This document shows positions 56,622 to 64,000 of a stretch of DNA of 64,000 nt, one piece after another; positions within the stretch are counted from its first letter, which is position 1; each line of letters begins with the position of its first letter. The notes beneath the pieces were generated by a model. It searched no databases and was not told the origin of the DNA. It saw nothing but the letters and a program-made list of their open reading frames with translations. The DNA is from Sphingobacteriales bacterium (lineage in GTDB: Bacteria > Bacteroidota > Bacteroidia > Chitinophagales > Chitinophagaceae). Location of the stretch: positions 108,876-172,875 of the forward strand of contig SEFT01000009.1 in assembly GCA_004144175.1 (NCBI GenBank). The letters run 5' to 3'. Made by a program: the position numbers and the translations under genes.

Positions 56622-57089
56622 TTACAGGTTACCGTTTATTATTTCATTAATGGCATCCTGTATCATACTGCTTTCGTAGCCCTTCTGCATCAGGTATCTG
56701 TATGTTTTTGCTTTGCGGGCGGGTACACTCCTTTCCGTTCTCAGCTCTGCCCATTTCTTCTCTGCCAGTTTCCTTAGGGTTTGGTCATATTCGTCAGAGT
56801 CTATTTCAGTAAGCGCTTTCTTTATGCAATACTCAGATATCCTTTGTTGCTTTAGTTGCTGAATGATCTTCTGTTTACCCCACTGCTTCATCCGGAATTT
56901 GCCCCGGGCTATGGCGCGTGCAAACCGCTCTTCATTCAGCACGCCCTTTTCTATCAGTTCAGCTATAAACTCTTCTACTTCAGGCGTACGGCTACCCAGT
57001 TCGTACAGCTTATCGCGGGCTTCCTGGTGGCTGCGCTCCTGATAGTTGCAGTACCTGTATATAGCTGTTCGAACGTCTGTGGTTGCCAT
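56622..57089 (-). CDS. recX: Regulatory protein RecX
   Basis: 155 residues, all helical, with the three-helix repeats of RecX (YCNYQERSHQEARDKLYELG, FIAELIEKGVLNEERFARAI, GKQKIIQQLKQQRIS, YLMQKGYESSMIQDAI). RecX binds RecA filaments and limits recombinase activity. recA is not adjacent. It begins 20 nt after the mnmG stop and is co-transcribed with it. Confidence 0.88.
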   Translation of the reverse strand: MATTDVRTAIYRYCNYQERSHQEARDKLYELGSRTPEVEEFIAELIEKGVLNEERFARAIARGKFRMKQWGKQKIIQQLKQQRISEYCIKKALTEIDSDEYDQTLRKLAEKKWAELRTERSVPARKAKTYRYLMQKGYESSMIQDAINEIINGNL

Positions 57090-57109
57090 TTCTTATATCT
57101 CAACGCTGT

Positions 57110-58978
57110 TTACCTGCCCATATACACCATCAATATTTGCACATCACTTGGATTTACCCCGCTTATACGGCTTGCCTGCCCCAGTGTACGTGGCTGTATC
57201 TTGGTTAATTTCTGGCGAGCCTCTGCCGATAGCGCGGTTAGCTTATCATAATTAAAGGAAGAAGGTATGTTCAGATTTTCAAGTGTAGCCATCTTTTTAA
57301 CCAATTCTTTCTCCTTTTCGATGTACACGTCATACTTGACTTGTATCTCCGCTTGCTCTATGGCTAGTGTATCTTCTTCGCCTATGGCCTCTTTTAATGC
57401 AGGTACAGCTACCATTAATTCCTTTAGATTAATGCCTGGACGAAGCAGTATCTTCTGCGCTCTAAAGCGCTCAATCAGTTGTGCCGATCCTTTTTCTTCC
57501 AGATAACCATTTACGGCAGTCGGTTCTATCGGGAATTCAGCCAGTGTATTCTTTATCTTTTCTACACGTGCCTTCTTTTCCTGCATCAAGCCAAGGCGTT
57601 CATCAGTAGCCAGGCCTATCTTATGGCCAAGTTCTGTAAGGCGCAGGTCTGCATTGTCTTGCCTTAGCAACGTACGAAACTCTGCCCTGCTGGTAAACAT
57701 GCGGTACGGTTCATCGGTACCTTTATTAATAAGGTCATCTATCAGGACACCTATATAGGCATCGCTACGTTCGAGCACTATCGGCTCTAACTCCTGCGCA
57801 TTCCTATGCGCATTGATACCAGCCATCAATCCCTGGCAGGCTGCTTCTTCATATCCTGTAGTACCATTTATCTGGCCGGCAAAGAAAAGGTTCTTTATCA
57901 GTTTAGTCTCAAGGGTAAAGCTTAGCTGCGTAGGCGGGAAATAATCATACTCTATGGCATATCCCGGGCGGAAGAACTTGCAATTTTCAAATCCCGGCAC
58001 CATTTGTAGGGCCTTATATTGTACATCTTCGGGTAAAGAGGTACTAAAGCCGTTCACGTATATCTCCACCGTGTTCCACCCTTCGGGTTCTACAAAAAGC
58101 TGGTGACGGTCGCGTTCAGCAAAACGGCTGATTTTATCTTCTATACTAGGACAATATCTTGGGCCACTGCCCTGTATACGGCCCTGGTACATGGGGGATT
58201 TCTCGAACCCAGTCTTTAGTATATCATGTACTTTATCGCTGGTATATGTTACCCAGCAACAGCGTTGTTGTTGGGGTTTTATCTTTTCTATGGGCATATA
58301 GGAGAAGCCTACTACTTCTTCATCACCGTACTGAACTTCCATTTTAGTATAGTCGAGGCTGCGTCCATCTATTCTTGGTGGTGTCCCGGTCTTCAGGCGA
58401 GCACTTTCAAAGCCCAGTTCTACTAGTTGTTCTGTGATACCAGTAGCTCTGCTTTCGCCCATTCTACCGCCACCAAACTGCTTTTCGCCTATATGGATGA
58501 CGCCGTTCAGGAAAGTGCCGTTAGTAAGTACTACTGATTTACCTCGTATTTCTTGTCCCATAGCTGTAATTACACCCTTGATTGTTCCACGTGAAACAAT
58601 CAAACCCTTCACCATATCCTGCCAGAAATCAACATTCGGGGTAGCCTCAAGCATATCACGCCACGTAGATGCAAACAACATTCTGTCGTTTTGAGATCTA
58701 GGGCTCCACATTCCAGGACCTTTAGACTTGTTGAGCATCCGAAACTGGATCATGCTTTTGTCGCTCACGATACCGCTATAGCCACCTAGCGCATCTATTT
58801 CACGCACAATCTGCCCTTTTGCAATACCCCCCATCGCCGGATTGCAACTCATCTGGGCTATAGTCTGCATATTCATTGTTACTAGCAGCACCCTCGAGCC
58901 CATATTGGCGGCGGCAGCAGCAGCCTCGCAACCGGCATGACCGGCACCCACTACTATAACATCGTATTCCTGAAACAT
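57110..58978 (-). CDS. mnmG: tRNA uridine-5-carboxymethylaminomethyl modification enzyme MnmG (GidA)
   Basis: 622 residues from the ATG at 58978 (MFQEYDVIVVGAGHAGCEAA); the 17 codons upstream are not part of the family. FAD-binding enzyme that with MnmE modifies the wobble uridine of several tRNAs. Motifs are VGAGHAGCEAA, SCNPAMGGIAKGQIVREIDAL, LKTGTPPRI, FFAGQINGTTGYEEAACQG and MFTSRAEFRTLLRQDNAD. mnmG lies near oriC in many bacteria, in agreement with the parS sites here, one of which is inside the gene. First gene of the mnmG-recX-apaG operon. Confidence 0.98.
   Translation of the reverse strand: MFQEYDVIVVGAGHAGCEAAAAAANMGSRVLLVTMNMQTIAQMSCNPAMGGIAKGQIVREIDALGGYSGIVSDKSMIQFRMLNKSKGPGMWSPRSQNDRMLFASTWRDMLEATPNVDFWQDMVKGLIVSRGTIKGVITAMGQEIRGKSVVLTNGTFLNGVIHIGEKQFGGGRMGESRATGITEQLVELGFESARLKTGTPPRIDGRSLDYTKMEVQYGDEEVVGFSYMPIEKIKPQQQRCCWVTYTSDKVHDILKTGFEKSPMYQGRIQGSGPRYCPSIEDKISRFAERDRHQLFVEPEGWNTVEIYVNGFSTSLPEDVQYKALQMVPGFENCKFFRPGYAIEYDYFPPTQLSFTLETKLIKNLFFAGQINGTTGYEEAACQGLMAGINAHRNAQELEPIVLERSDAYIGVLIDDLINKGTDEPYRMFTSRAEFRTLLRQDNADLRLTELGHKIGLATDERLGLMQEKKARVEKIKNTLAEFPIEPTAVNGYLEEKGSAQLIERFRAQKILLRPGINLKELMVAVPALKEAIGEEDTLAIEQAEIQVKYDVYIEKEKELVKKMATLENLNIPSSFNYDKLTALSAEARQKLTKIQPRTLGQASRISGVNPSDVQILMVYMGR
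58583..58598. promoter_or_regulatory. parS centromere site 1 (inside mnmG)
   Basis: TGTTCCACGTGAAACA, a perfect match to the ParB-binding consensus TGTTnCACGTGAAACA. With flanking AT it extends to a 20-bp near-palindrome (58581-58600). It lies within the mnmG coding sequence, where the opposite strand encodes VSRGT. Confidence 0.9.
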
Positions 58979-59054
58979 AGTGTGCAAAGGTACGAAAGCA
59001 TAGTAGTACATTTGAATAACAATAAGCAATACTATCTTAATATTTCATCGCCAT

Positions 59055-59070
59055 TGTTCCACGTGAAACA
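59055..59070. promoter_or_regulatory. parS centromere site 2
   Basis: TGTTCCACGTGAAACA, identical to site 1 and a perfect consensus match. In the gap between mnmG and the amidohydrolase gene, 77 bp upstream of mnmG. Confidence 0.93.
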
Positions 59071-59095
59071 TCGGTTTTAACAGAAGCGATAACTA

Positions 59096-59111
59096 TGTTC
59101 CACGTGAAACG
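59096..59111. promoter_or_regulatory. parS centromere site 3
   Basis: TGTTCCACGTGAAACG; the last base differs from site 2. Starts 41 bp after the start of site 2, in the same orientation. Confidence 0.92.
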
Positions 59112-59129
59112 GTTGAGTTTGAGTAGTAT

Positions 59130-59145
59130 CGTTTCACGTGGAACA
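59130..59145. promoter_or_regulatory. parS centromere site 4 (inverted)
   Basis: CGTTTCACGTGGAACA, which reads TGTTCCACGTGAAACG on the minus strand, identical to site 3 in opposite orientation. It ends 14 bp before the amidohydrolase start codon, so ParB binding could also affect that gene. Confidence 0.92.
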
Positions 59146-59159
59146 ATAAACGAAAAGCA

Positions 59160-60791
59160 ATGAAAAAATCGCTCCTTTCAATCGTCCTTACAATATATGC
59201 CAGCCAATTATTAGGAAAACAGAAGATAGACTTACTAGTAACAGGTATTACCGTCTATACGGTAGCTGAGGAAGGTGAAATCAGCAACACCATAGCAATA
59301 GAAAAGGGTAGAGTGATTGGTATAGGCACTGATATAGAACTCAACAAAAACTATGAGGCAAGAAGAAACATCAATGCTAAAGGCTACATATTTCCGGGGT
59401 TTATAGATGCACACTGCCACTTCAGCGGCTATGCACTAGATATGTACAAATGCGATCTCGTCGGTACCGCCTCATTTGTTGAAGTAATTGAAAAGGTAGT
59501 AGCATATGACAGGACGAACAAACTAAGCTGGATATATGCACGTGGGTGGGATCAAAATGATTGGACGGTAAAAGAGTTCCCCGATAAATCGGTGCTGGAC
59601 TCACTATTCCCTGACAAACCTGTAATACTGAAGCGTGTAGACGGTCACGCTATACTGGCAAATCAAAGAGCATTGGATATGGCAGGGATAACCATGCAGT
59701 CAGATTTCAAAGGTGGAAGTGTAGAAAAGAAGAACGGTAATCTGACAGGAATACTGATAGACAATGCTATGGAACCTGTAGAAAATATCGTCCCACCACT
59801 CCCGGAGCAGGAGGCAACTTCCTATATGAATAAAATGGAACAGGAATGTTATTCATTAGGACTTACGGGCGTAGTGGACTGCGGTGTAGAAGGGGATATT
59901 ATCCGGCTCCTCGAAAAACTCTATGCTGGTAATAAACTGACCATATCGAATACTACTCTGCTATCTCAAAGCAAACCCACGCTGGAACAATACATGAAGA
60001 ACGGACCGCTCACGAAAAACAACCTGACCGTTAGCGCAATTAAGATATATGCAGATGGAGCACTGGGTTCCCGGGGCGCTTGTCTACTGAAAGACTATTC
60101 CGATAAACACGGTCATAGAGGCACCATGTTATCAGGCTTGGACGAGATGAGTGCTATTGCCGATGATGCCCTTAAATACAAATGGCAGGTTTGTACCCAT
60201 GCCATTGGGGATAGTGCAAACCGTACCATACTGAAACTATACGCGAGCAAGCTAAAGACAAAGAATGACCTGCGCTGGAGAGTGGAACATGCACAAGTAG
60301 TACATCCCTCAGACTACCACTTTTTTTCCGACTACTCTATCATACCATCCGTGCAGCCAACCCATGCTATATCGGACATGCCCTGGGCCGAAGAACGATT
60401 GGGTACGGACAGGGTAAATAATGCTTACGCTTACAAACAACTGTTGAACCAAAATGGCTGGCTGCCGTTGGGTACTGACTTTCCCGTCGAGGGAATTAAT
60501 CCGATCGCCACATTCTACACCGCTGCCATCAGGAAAGATAAAAATGGAAAACCAGAAGAAGGGTTCTTAAAAGCAAATGGATTGACCCGCGAAGAAGCGC
60601 TGAAGGGAATGACCATATGGGCTGCAAAAAGCGTAGGTAATGAAAACAAGAAAGGTAGTATAGAAATAGGCAAAGATGCCGACATCGTAATACTGGATCA
60701 GGATATCATGACGGTGGATGAAAGTAAGATACTAAGTACTCGTGTACTCTATACCATTTCAAAAGGAGAAATAAAGTATCAGGCAAAGTAG
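59160..60791 (+). CDS. Exported amidohydrolase (YtcJ-like, amidohydrolase family 3)
   Basis: 543 residues with a short N-terminal hydrophobic stretch (LLSIVLTIYASQLLG) that may be a signal peptide. The composite domain starts IDLLVTGITVYTVAEEGEIS. Metal-site motifs of the TIM barrel are FIDAHCHFSG, TGVVDCGVEGD, VCTHAIGDSANR, RVEHAQVVHPSDY and LGTDFPVEGINP. Relatives hydrolyse formamide or cyclic amide bonds; substrate unknown. Its start is 14 bp from parS site 4. Confidence 0.88.
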   Translation: MKKSLLSIVLTIYASQLLGKQKIDLLVTGITVYTVAEEGEISNTIAIEKGRVIGIGTDIELNKNYEARRNINAKGYIFPGFIDAHCHFSGYALDMYKCDLVGTASFVEVIEKVVAYDRTNKLSWIYARGWDQNDWTVKEFPDKSVLDSLFPDKPVILKRVDGHAILANQRALDMAGITMQSDFKGGSVEKKNGNLTGILIDNAMEPVENIVPPLPEQEATSYMNKMEQECYSLGLTGVVDCGVEGDIIRLLEKLYAGNKLTISNTTLLSQSKPTLEQYMKNGPLTKNNLTVSAIKIYADGALGSRGACLLKDYSDKHGHRGTMLSGLDEMSAIADDALKYKWQVCTHAIGDSANRTILKLYASKLKTKNDLRWRVEHAQVVHPSDYHFFSDYSIIPSVQPTHAISDMPWAEERLGTDRVNNAYAYKQLLNQNGWLPLGTDFPVEGINPIATFYTAAIRKDKNGKPEEGFLKANGLTREEALKGMTIWAAKSVGNENKKGSIEIGKDADIVILDQDIMTVDESKILSTRVLYTISKGEIKYQAK

Positions 60792-60911
60792 GCTACTGCT
60801 TTAGACCCTCCTTCCCTGTCGGTAATAAAAAAAGATTGTTTTAAAGTTTATTGTTCCTGGAAGATACGATGGATAATGAGCTAAAGCCTGGAATCACAAA
60901 AGTCTAAAAAC

Positions 60912-60948
60912 AAAGATGGCTACTGATATACATCAGTAGCCATCTTTA
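60912..60948. terminator. Bidirectional terminator between amidohydrolase and PA-domain gene
   Basis: AAAGATGGCTACTGAT and ATCAGTAGCCATCTTT form a perfect 16-bp stem with a 5-nt loop between convergent stops at 60791 and 60975. Confidence 0.88.
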
Positions 60949-60974
60949 AATCAAGAATCTCTTTAAGGCTTTAC

Positions 60975-62924
60975 TTATTTTACTGTGGTGAAGTTAACTA
61001 CTCTGGTATCGTTACCTGCGCTAAATATCAGGTGATAGTTACCGGCAGCAAGATCATTGACAGCTAATGTAAATTTGCTGTTGCCATCATATTTTCTGTT
61101 CTCGAACTTTACCACTCTACCCAATCCATCTACAACTCTGATGGTGATTGCATCATTCGTTGGTTTCAGGTTGGTAGAAATCGTGATCGATTCTTTTGCA
61201 GGATTAGGGAATACTGCTACGTTCAGATTACTTGCTGATGCAATCGTTTCATTCACAGATACCGGGAACTGAGAAATGATCATTGGTATCGCAGGCAATG
61301 TACCTTTACGCTGCTGAGAAAATCTTGCTGAGTCAATAAAATTATTACCCTCAAATGGGAACATACCAGGCTCGTTCGTTGCAGTTTGTTGCAGCGCATC
61401 ATAGTCTGTAGGCGTAGCTGGTCCGTAGTATTCTTTATAAGGAGCAGCTGCGTGGCTACGTGCAAAAGACCTTACCAAATAGTTAAGCTGACCATCCATT
61501 GCCAGATAAGCTGCTTTTGGCATAGCTGCTGTTACCCAATACCATGTGCTGCCTTCTGTAACCAATGGTTTTGTCTGATCAAGAATATTCTTAACAGGTA
61601 TTGTAAAGAACTGGCCACTTGTGTCGTCGTCATCAAATTTGTAAGATGCTTCGCCTACCATTACAGCTTCACCCATCTGGATTACAGAATCCTTAGGTTG
61701 TCCATTAGAACCATCTACCCATTTCCAAACCAGGCAAAGAAGATTTCCAAGTGTACCATCCAGATCGTTACTTGTACCACCCAGGCTTACTGAAGCTTGC
61801 AGTGCATTTATCTGGTAACCACCATTTGCAACGTAGTACAAAGGACCCATCACATAGTTATTCACCTGTGTACTTGAGTACGAGTATCCGATATTGCTCA
61901 TTGGCATATTCTTAGAAAAGTCGTAACGACCTTTTGAGAAGACATTACGGCTTACGTAGAAGTTGTGCGTATAGGAGTTATCAAACACAAAATCGTCAGG
62001 ACCGTCTTTTAATATTTCATAATTCACCTCATAACGTCCTTCCTGCTTAGAATTATTTAAATCATATGTATTTTTATTCATTAATGTTCTAATGGAATCT
62101 GATGTAGGAAATGAAGGAAGTGCATCAGATGTATCCTGCCTGATAACAGATGGCGATCCACCACCATCAGGATGGAAAGTAACCTTGGTAGCAAGCCTCA
62201 CGTTCGTTTCCGTAGTATTACCAAAGTTGGCCACCACAGCAGCATTAATGCCTTTGTAAGGAGTATGGCTCGAAGCGTTAGTCATCTGGCTTCCAGGTAT
62301 AGCGTAGTTGTGCCACATACTTACACCCGACTTTACGATACCCAGGTCGCGGTTCGTATTATTACCCCACTTCGAAAGTGTTATATTAACAGCGCCGCTA
62401 TTCAAAGCATTTACTATTGCAGCACCGTCATCTTTAGAAATCATCAGCACAGGTATGTCTGTTACCTGAGCGCCCACAGCACCGGCACCCATACCAACAG
62501 GACCGCCATCTACGTTATTCACTATGATGACGGCTACTGCACCCGCGTTCTTTGCAGCGAGGGCCTTAGCGCCAAATTCGCAGTCACCACGTTCTATAAG
62601 CGCTACTTTACCCGCGATAGCACCTGCATTAGTAAGTGGACCGCAAGCCAGATATGGGTCTGCCTTTACTATGGAGGAATTGATCGGAGCTATGATAGGT
62701 CCACCCCAGTTGGTGGCCGGATCAGAGCCATCGTCCGTGATCGTGTAACCAAGACTTCTGGCAATAGTTGTTGGTGATGTTATCATAACCCTTTCACCAA
62801 CAAAGTCAGCGTAAGGATTGCCATCAAAGGCAGCAATGTGTGGCTGTGCATAAACCTGGCTCACCGGGGCAAGGGATAGCAGCGCAGCGGCAAAGGAAAG
62901 CTTTAATAAGTTGAAATTTTTCAT
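60975..62924 (-). CDS. T9SS-secreted PA-domain protein
   Basis: 649 residues. The signal peptide ends at SQVYAQP. Residues about 30-185 include a protease-associated (PA) domain (GKVALIERGDCEFGAKALAA, KNAGAVAVIIVNN, VLMISKDDGAAI). The middle region (about 190-550) has no catalytic signature I can identify. The type A sorting domain is VAVFPNPAKESITI, GLGRVVKFENR and AAGNYHLIFSAG. PA domains often accompany secreted peptidases, but no metalloprotease HExxH or serine protease triad is visible, so it may be a binding protein. Confidence 0.88.
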   Translation of the reverse strand: MKNFNLLKLSFAAALLSLAPVSQVYAQPHIAAFDGNPYADFVGERVMITSPTTIARSLGYTITDDGSDPATNWGGPIIAPINSSIVKADPYLACGPLTNAGAIAGKVALIERGDCEFGAKALAAKNAGAVAVIIVNNVDGGPVGMGAGAVGAQVTDIPVLMISKDDGAAIVNALNSGAVNITLSKWGNNTNRDLGIVKSGVSMWHNYAIPGSQMTNASSHTPYKGINAAVVANFGNTTETNVRLATKVTFHPDGGGSPSVIRQDTSDALPSFPTSDSIRTLMNKNTYDLNNSKQEGRYEVNYEILKDGPDDFVFDNSYTHNFYVSRNVFSKGRYDFSKNMPMSNIGYSYSSTQVNNYVMGPLYYVANGGYQINALQASVSLGGTSNDLDGTLGNLLCLVWKWVDGSNGQPKDSVIQMGEAVMVGEASYKFDDDDTSGQFFTIPVKNILDQTKPLVTEGSTWYWVTAAMPKAAYLAMDGQLNYLVRSFARSHAAAPYKEYYGPATPTDYDALQQTATNEPGMFPFEGNNFIDSARFSQQRKGTLPAIPMIISQFPVSVNETIASASNLNVAVFPNPAKESITISTNLKPTNDAITIRVVDGLGRVVKFENRKYDGNSKFTLAVNDLAAGNYHLIFSAGNDTRVVNFTTVK

Positions 62925-62981
62925 AGACTCCTGTTTATGTTTTTACAGAGAATCCAAGATAGCAAATCTGTTAATAAAAAC

Positions 62982-63007
62982 AAAAAATACCCCCACTATG
63001 GGGGATA
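62982..63007 (-). terminator. Terminator of nadA
   Basis: Minus strand ATCCCCCATAGTGGGGGTATTTTTT, a five-pair GC stem followed by a T run, about 30 nt after the nadA stop at 63038. Confidence 0.8.
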
Positions 63008-63037
63008 TCAAAAAGTGGAATTTACTAATATATGACT

Positions 63038-64000
63038 TTAGCCACCTAATCCGAATTGATGGCTCAGTTCAAGCATTCTGTCGATGGGGCGTCTTGCCGC
63101 CAGCATCAGTTCCTTATCCATATCTACTTCAGGTAGTTCATACTTCATGCAGAGATATAGTTTCTCCAGCGTATTCCGCTTCATATGGGGGCAATCGTTG
63201 CATGCGCAGGCATTGTCAGGCGGAGCAGGTATAAAGGTCTTATTTGGTGCCTTCTGTCGCATTTGGTGCAGTATACCTGTTTCTGTAGCTACTATAAAGC
63301 TTTGCGCGCTATCTTCTTGTGTATACTTCAACAACTGGGTAGTTGACCCAATAAAATCTGCTATACGCAGTACCGGCTCTTCACATTCAGGGTGTGCTAT
63401 CAATTTAGCCTCCGGATGGCGTAGCTGAAGCTTAGTGATCTTTTGTAATGAGAATATCTCATGCACCATGCACGCACCATTCCAAAGTACCATATTACGG
63501 CCACTTACCTTATTTATATACGCGCCAAGATTTTTATCCGGTGCAAAGATGATCTTCTGATCTTCGGGCAGGCTTTCTACTATTTGCCTTGCATTAGACG
63601 ATGTGCATATAATGTCGCTCAGTGCCTTGATGCCTGCAGAGCAGTTGATATAAGAGATCACCAGGTGATCGGGATGCTTTTCTTTAAAAGCTTTAAATAT
63701 GGGCGGCGGACAACTATCACTCAGCGAACATCCGGCTTTCAGGTCGGGCAACAATACCTTCTTATCAGGATTGAGGATCTTTGCTGTTTCGGCCATGAAG
63801 TGTACACCTGCAAATACAATGATATCAGCCTTAGTACGTGCTGCATGTTGTGCAAGGCCCAGGCTATCGCCTATGTAGTCGGCAATGTCCTGTATGTCGG
63901 GCTCCTGGTAGTAGTGCGCGAGTAGTACCGCATTCTTCTCTTTCTTGAGCTTTTCTATTTCTTCAAACAAGTCGAGCGAGGGATCGATCTCCAGATCAAG
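63038..64000 (-). CDS. nadA: Quinolinate synthase NadA, 5' end outside window
   Basis: Condenses iminoaspartate with dihydroxyacetone phosphate to quinolinate in NAD synthesis; a [4Fe-4S] enzyme. The frame stays open to base 64000, and the residues before the internal TTG at 63970 ([20 protein letters not shown]) fit the family, so the true start is upstream of the window. Visible motifs are [20 protein letters not shown], the first cluster-region cysteines [31 protein letters not shown] and the last cluster cysteines [10 protein letters not shown]. 321 codons seen, including the stop. Confidence 0.95.
   Translation of the reverse strand, partial: LDLEIDPSLDLFEEIEKLKKEKNAVLLAHYYQEPDIQDIADYIGDSLGLAQHAARTKADIIVFAGVHFMAETAKILNPDKKVLLPDLKAGCSLSDSCPPPIFKAFKEKHPDHLVISYINCSAGIKALSDIICTSSNARQIVESLPEDQKIIFAPDKNLGAYINKVSGRNMVLWNGACMVHEIFSLQKITKLQLRHPEAKLIAHPECEEPVLRIADFIGSTTQLLKYTQEDSAQSFIVATETGILHQMRQKAPNKTFIPAPPDNACACNDCPHMKRNTLEKLYLCMKYELPEVDMDKELMLAARRPIDRMLELSHQFGLGG

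Overview
This window is bacterial chromosome from a member of the Bacteroidota, most likely Chitinophagales/Chitinophagaceae. The evidence is four proteins with type IX secretion (T9SS) C-terminal sorting domains, one of them a giant PKD-repeat adhesin paired with a PorP/SprF protein. Bacteroidota-type promoter elements (TTTG or TTTC, 19-21 nt, TAnnTTTG) sit upstream of several genes. A dispersed inverted repeat of the GTCATTGCGAG...CTCGCAATGAC type is present, as is a fused isobutyryl-CoA mutase. No rRNA, tRNA, CRISPR array or transposase was found.

Layout. 1-4,370: priA (minus, 3' end outside the window), divergent clpX and a helical partner gene. 4,370-8,560: a small, visibly A+T-rich accessory pocket. 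It holds repeat elements, an XRE regulator with a C-box-like operator, a PD-(D/E)XK nuclease/DUF2075 helicase gene broken by two in-frame TAA codons, a small zinc-ribbon gene, a receiver-like protein lacking its phospho-acceptor, and a second XRE gene. 9,000-11,100: two cold-shock genes flanking a fatty-acid desaturase. 11,100-24,250: small hypotheticals, an arylsulfotransferase-like propeller, icmF, an outer-membrane barrel, a secreted GH5 enzyme, gamma-carbonic anhydrase, glycan genes, and a thyA-folA pair followed by a shrunken methyltransferase gene. 24,300-35,400: a large SBBP-repeat T9SS cargo, PorP/SprF and a 2,194-residue PKD adhesin. 35,480-43,600: pdxJ, an oligopeptide-binding lipoprotein, and a minus-strand run of three GT39 paralogues with one GT2. 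43,700-53,000: photolyase, YifB/ComM, asparagine synthetase, enoyl-CoA hydratase, a free-standing homocysteine-methyltransferase module of methionine synthase, and typA. 53,100-64,000: a propeller T9SS cargo, the mnmG-recX-apaG operon, a cluster of four parS centromere sites, an amidohydrolase, a PA-domain T9SS cargo and nadA (5' end outside the window).

Two themes stand out. The four near-perfect parS sites within 563 bp, three of them in the 181-bp gap upstream of mnmG, mark this as a chromosome-segregation locus and suggest the window is close to the replication origin. The XRE/nuclease-helicase pair looks like a defence-type cassette under restriction-modification-style control that has recently been inactivated. 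Both internal stops are one C-to-T change away from a glutamine codon, and the rest of the 660-codon frame is intact.

Most other genes are core metabolism. The secreted and envelope genes fit a gliding or surface-attached, polymer-degrading lifestyle; that is inference from the families present.
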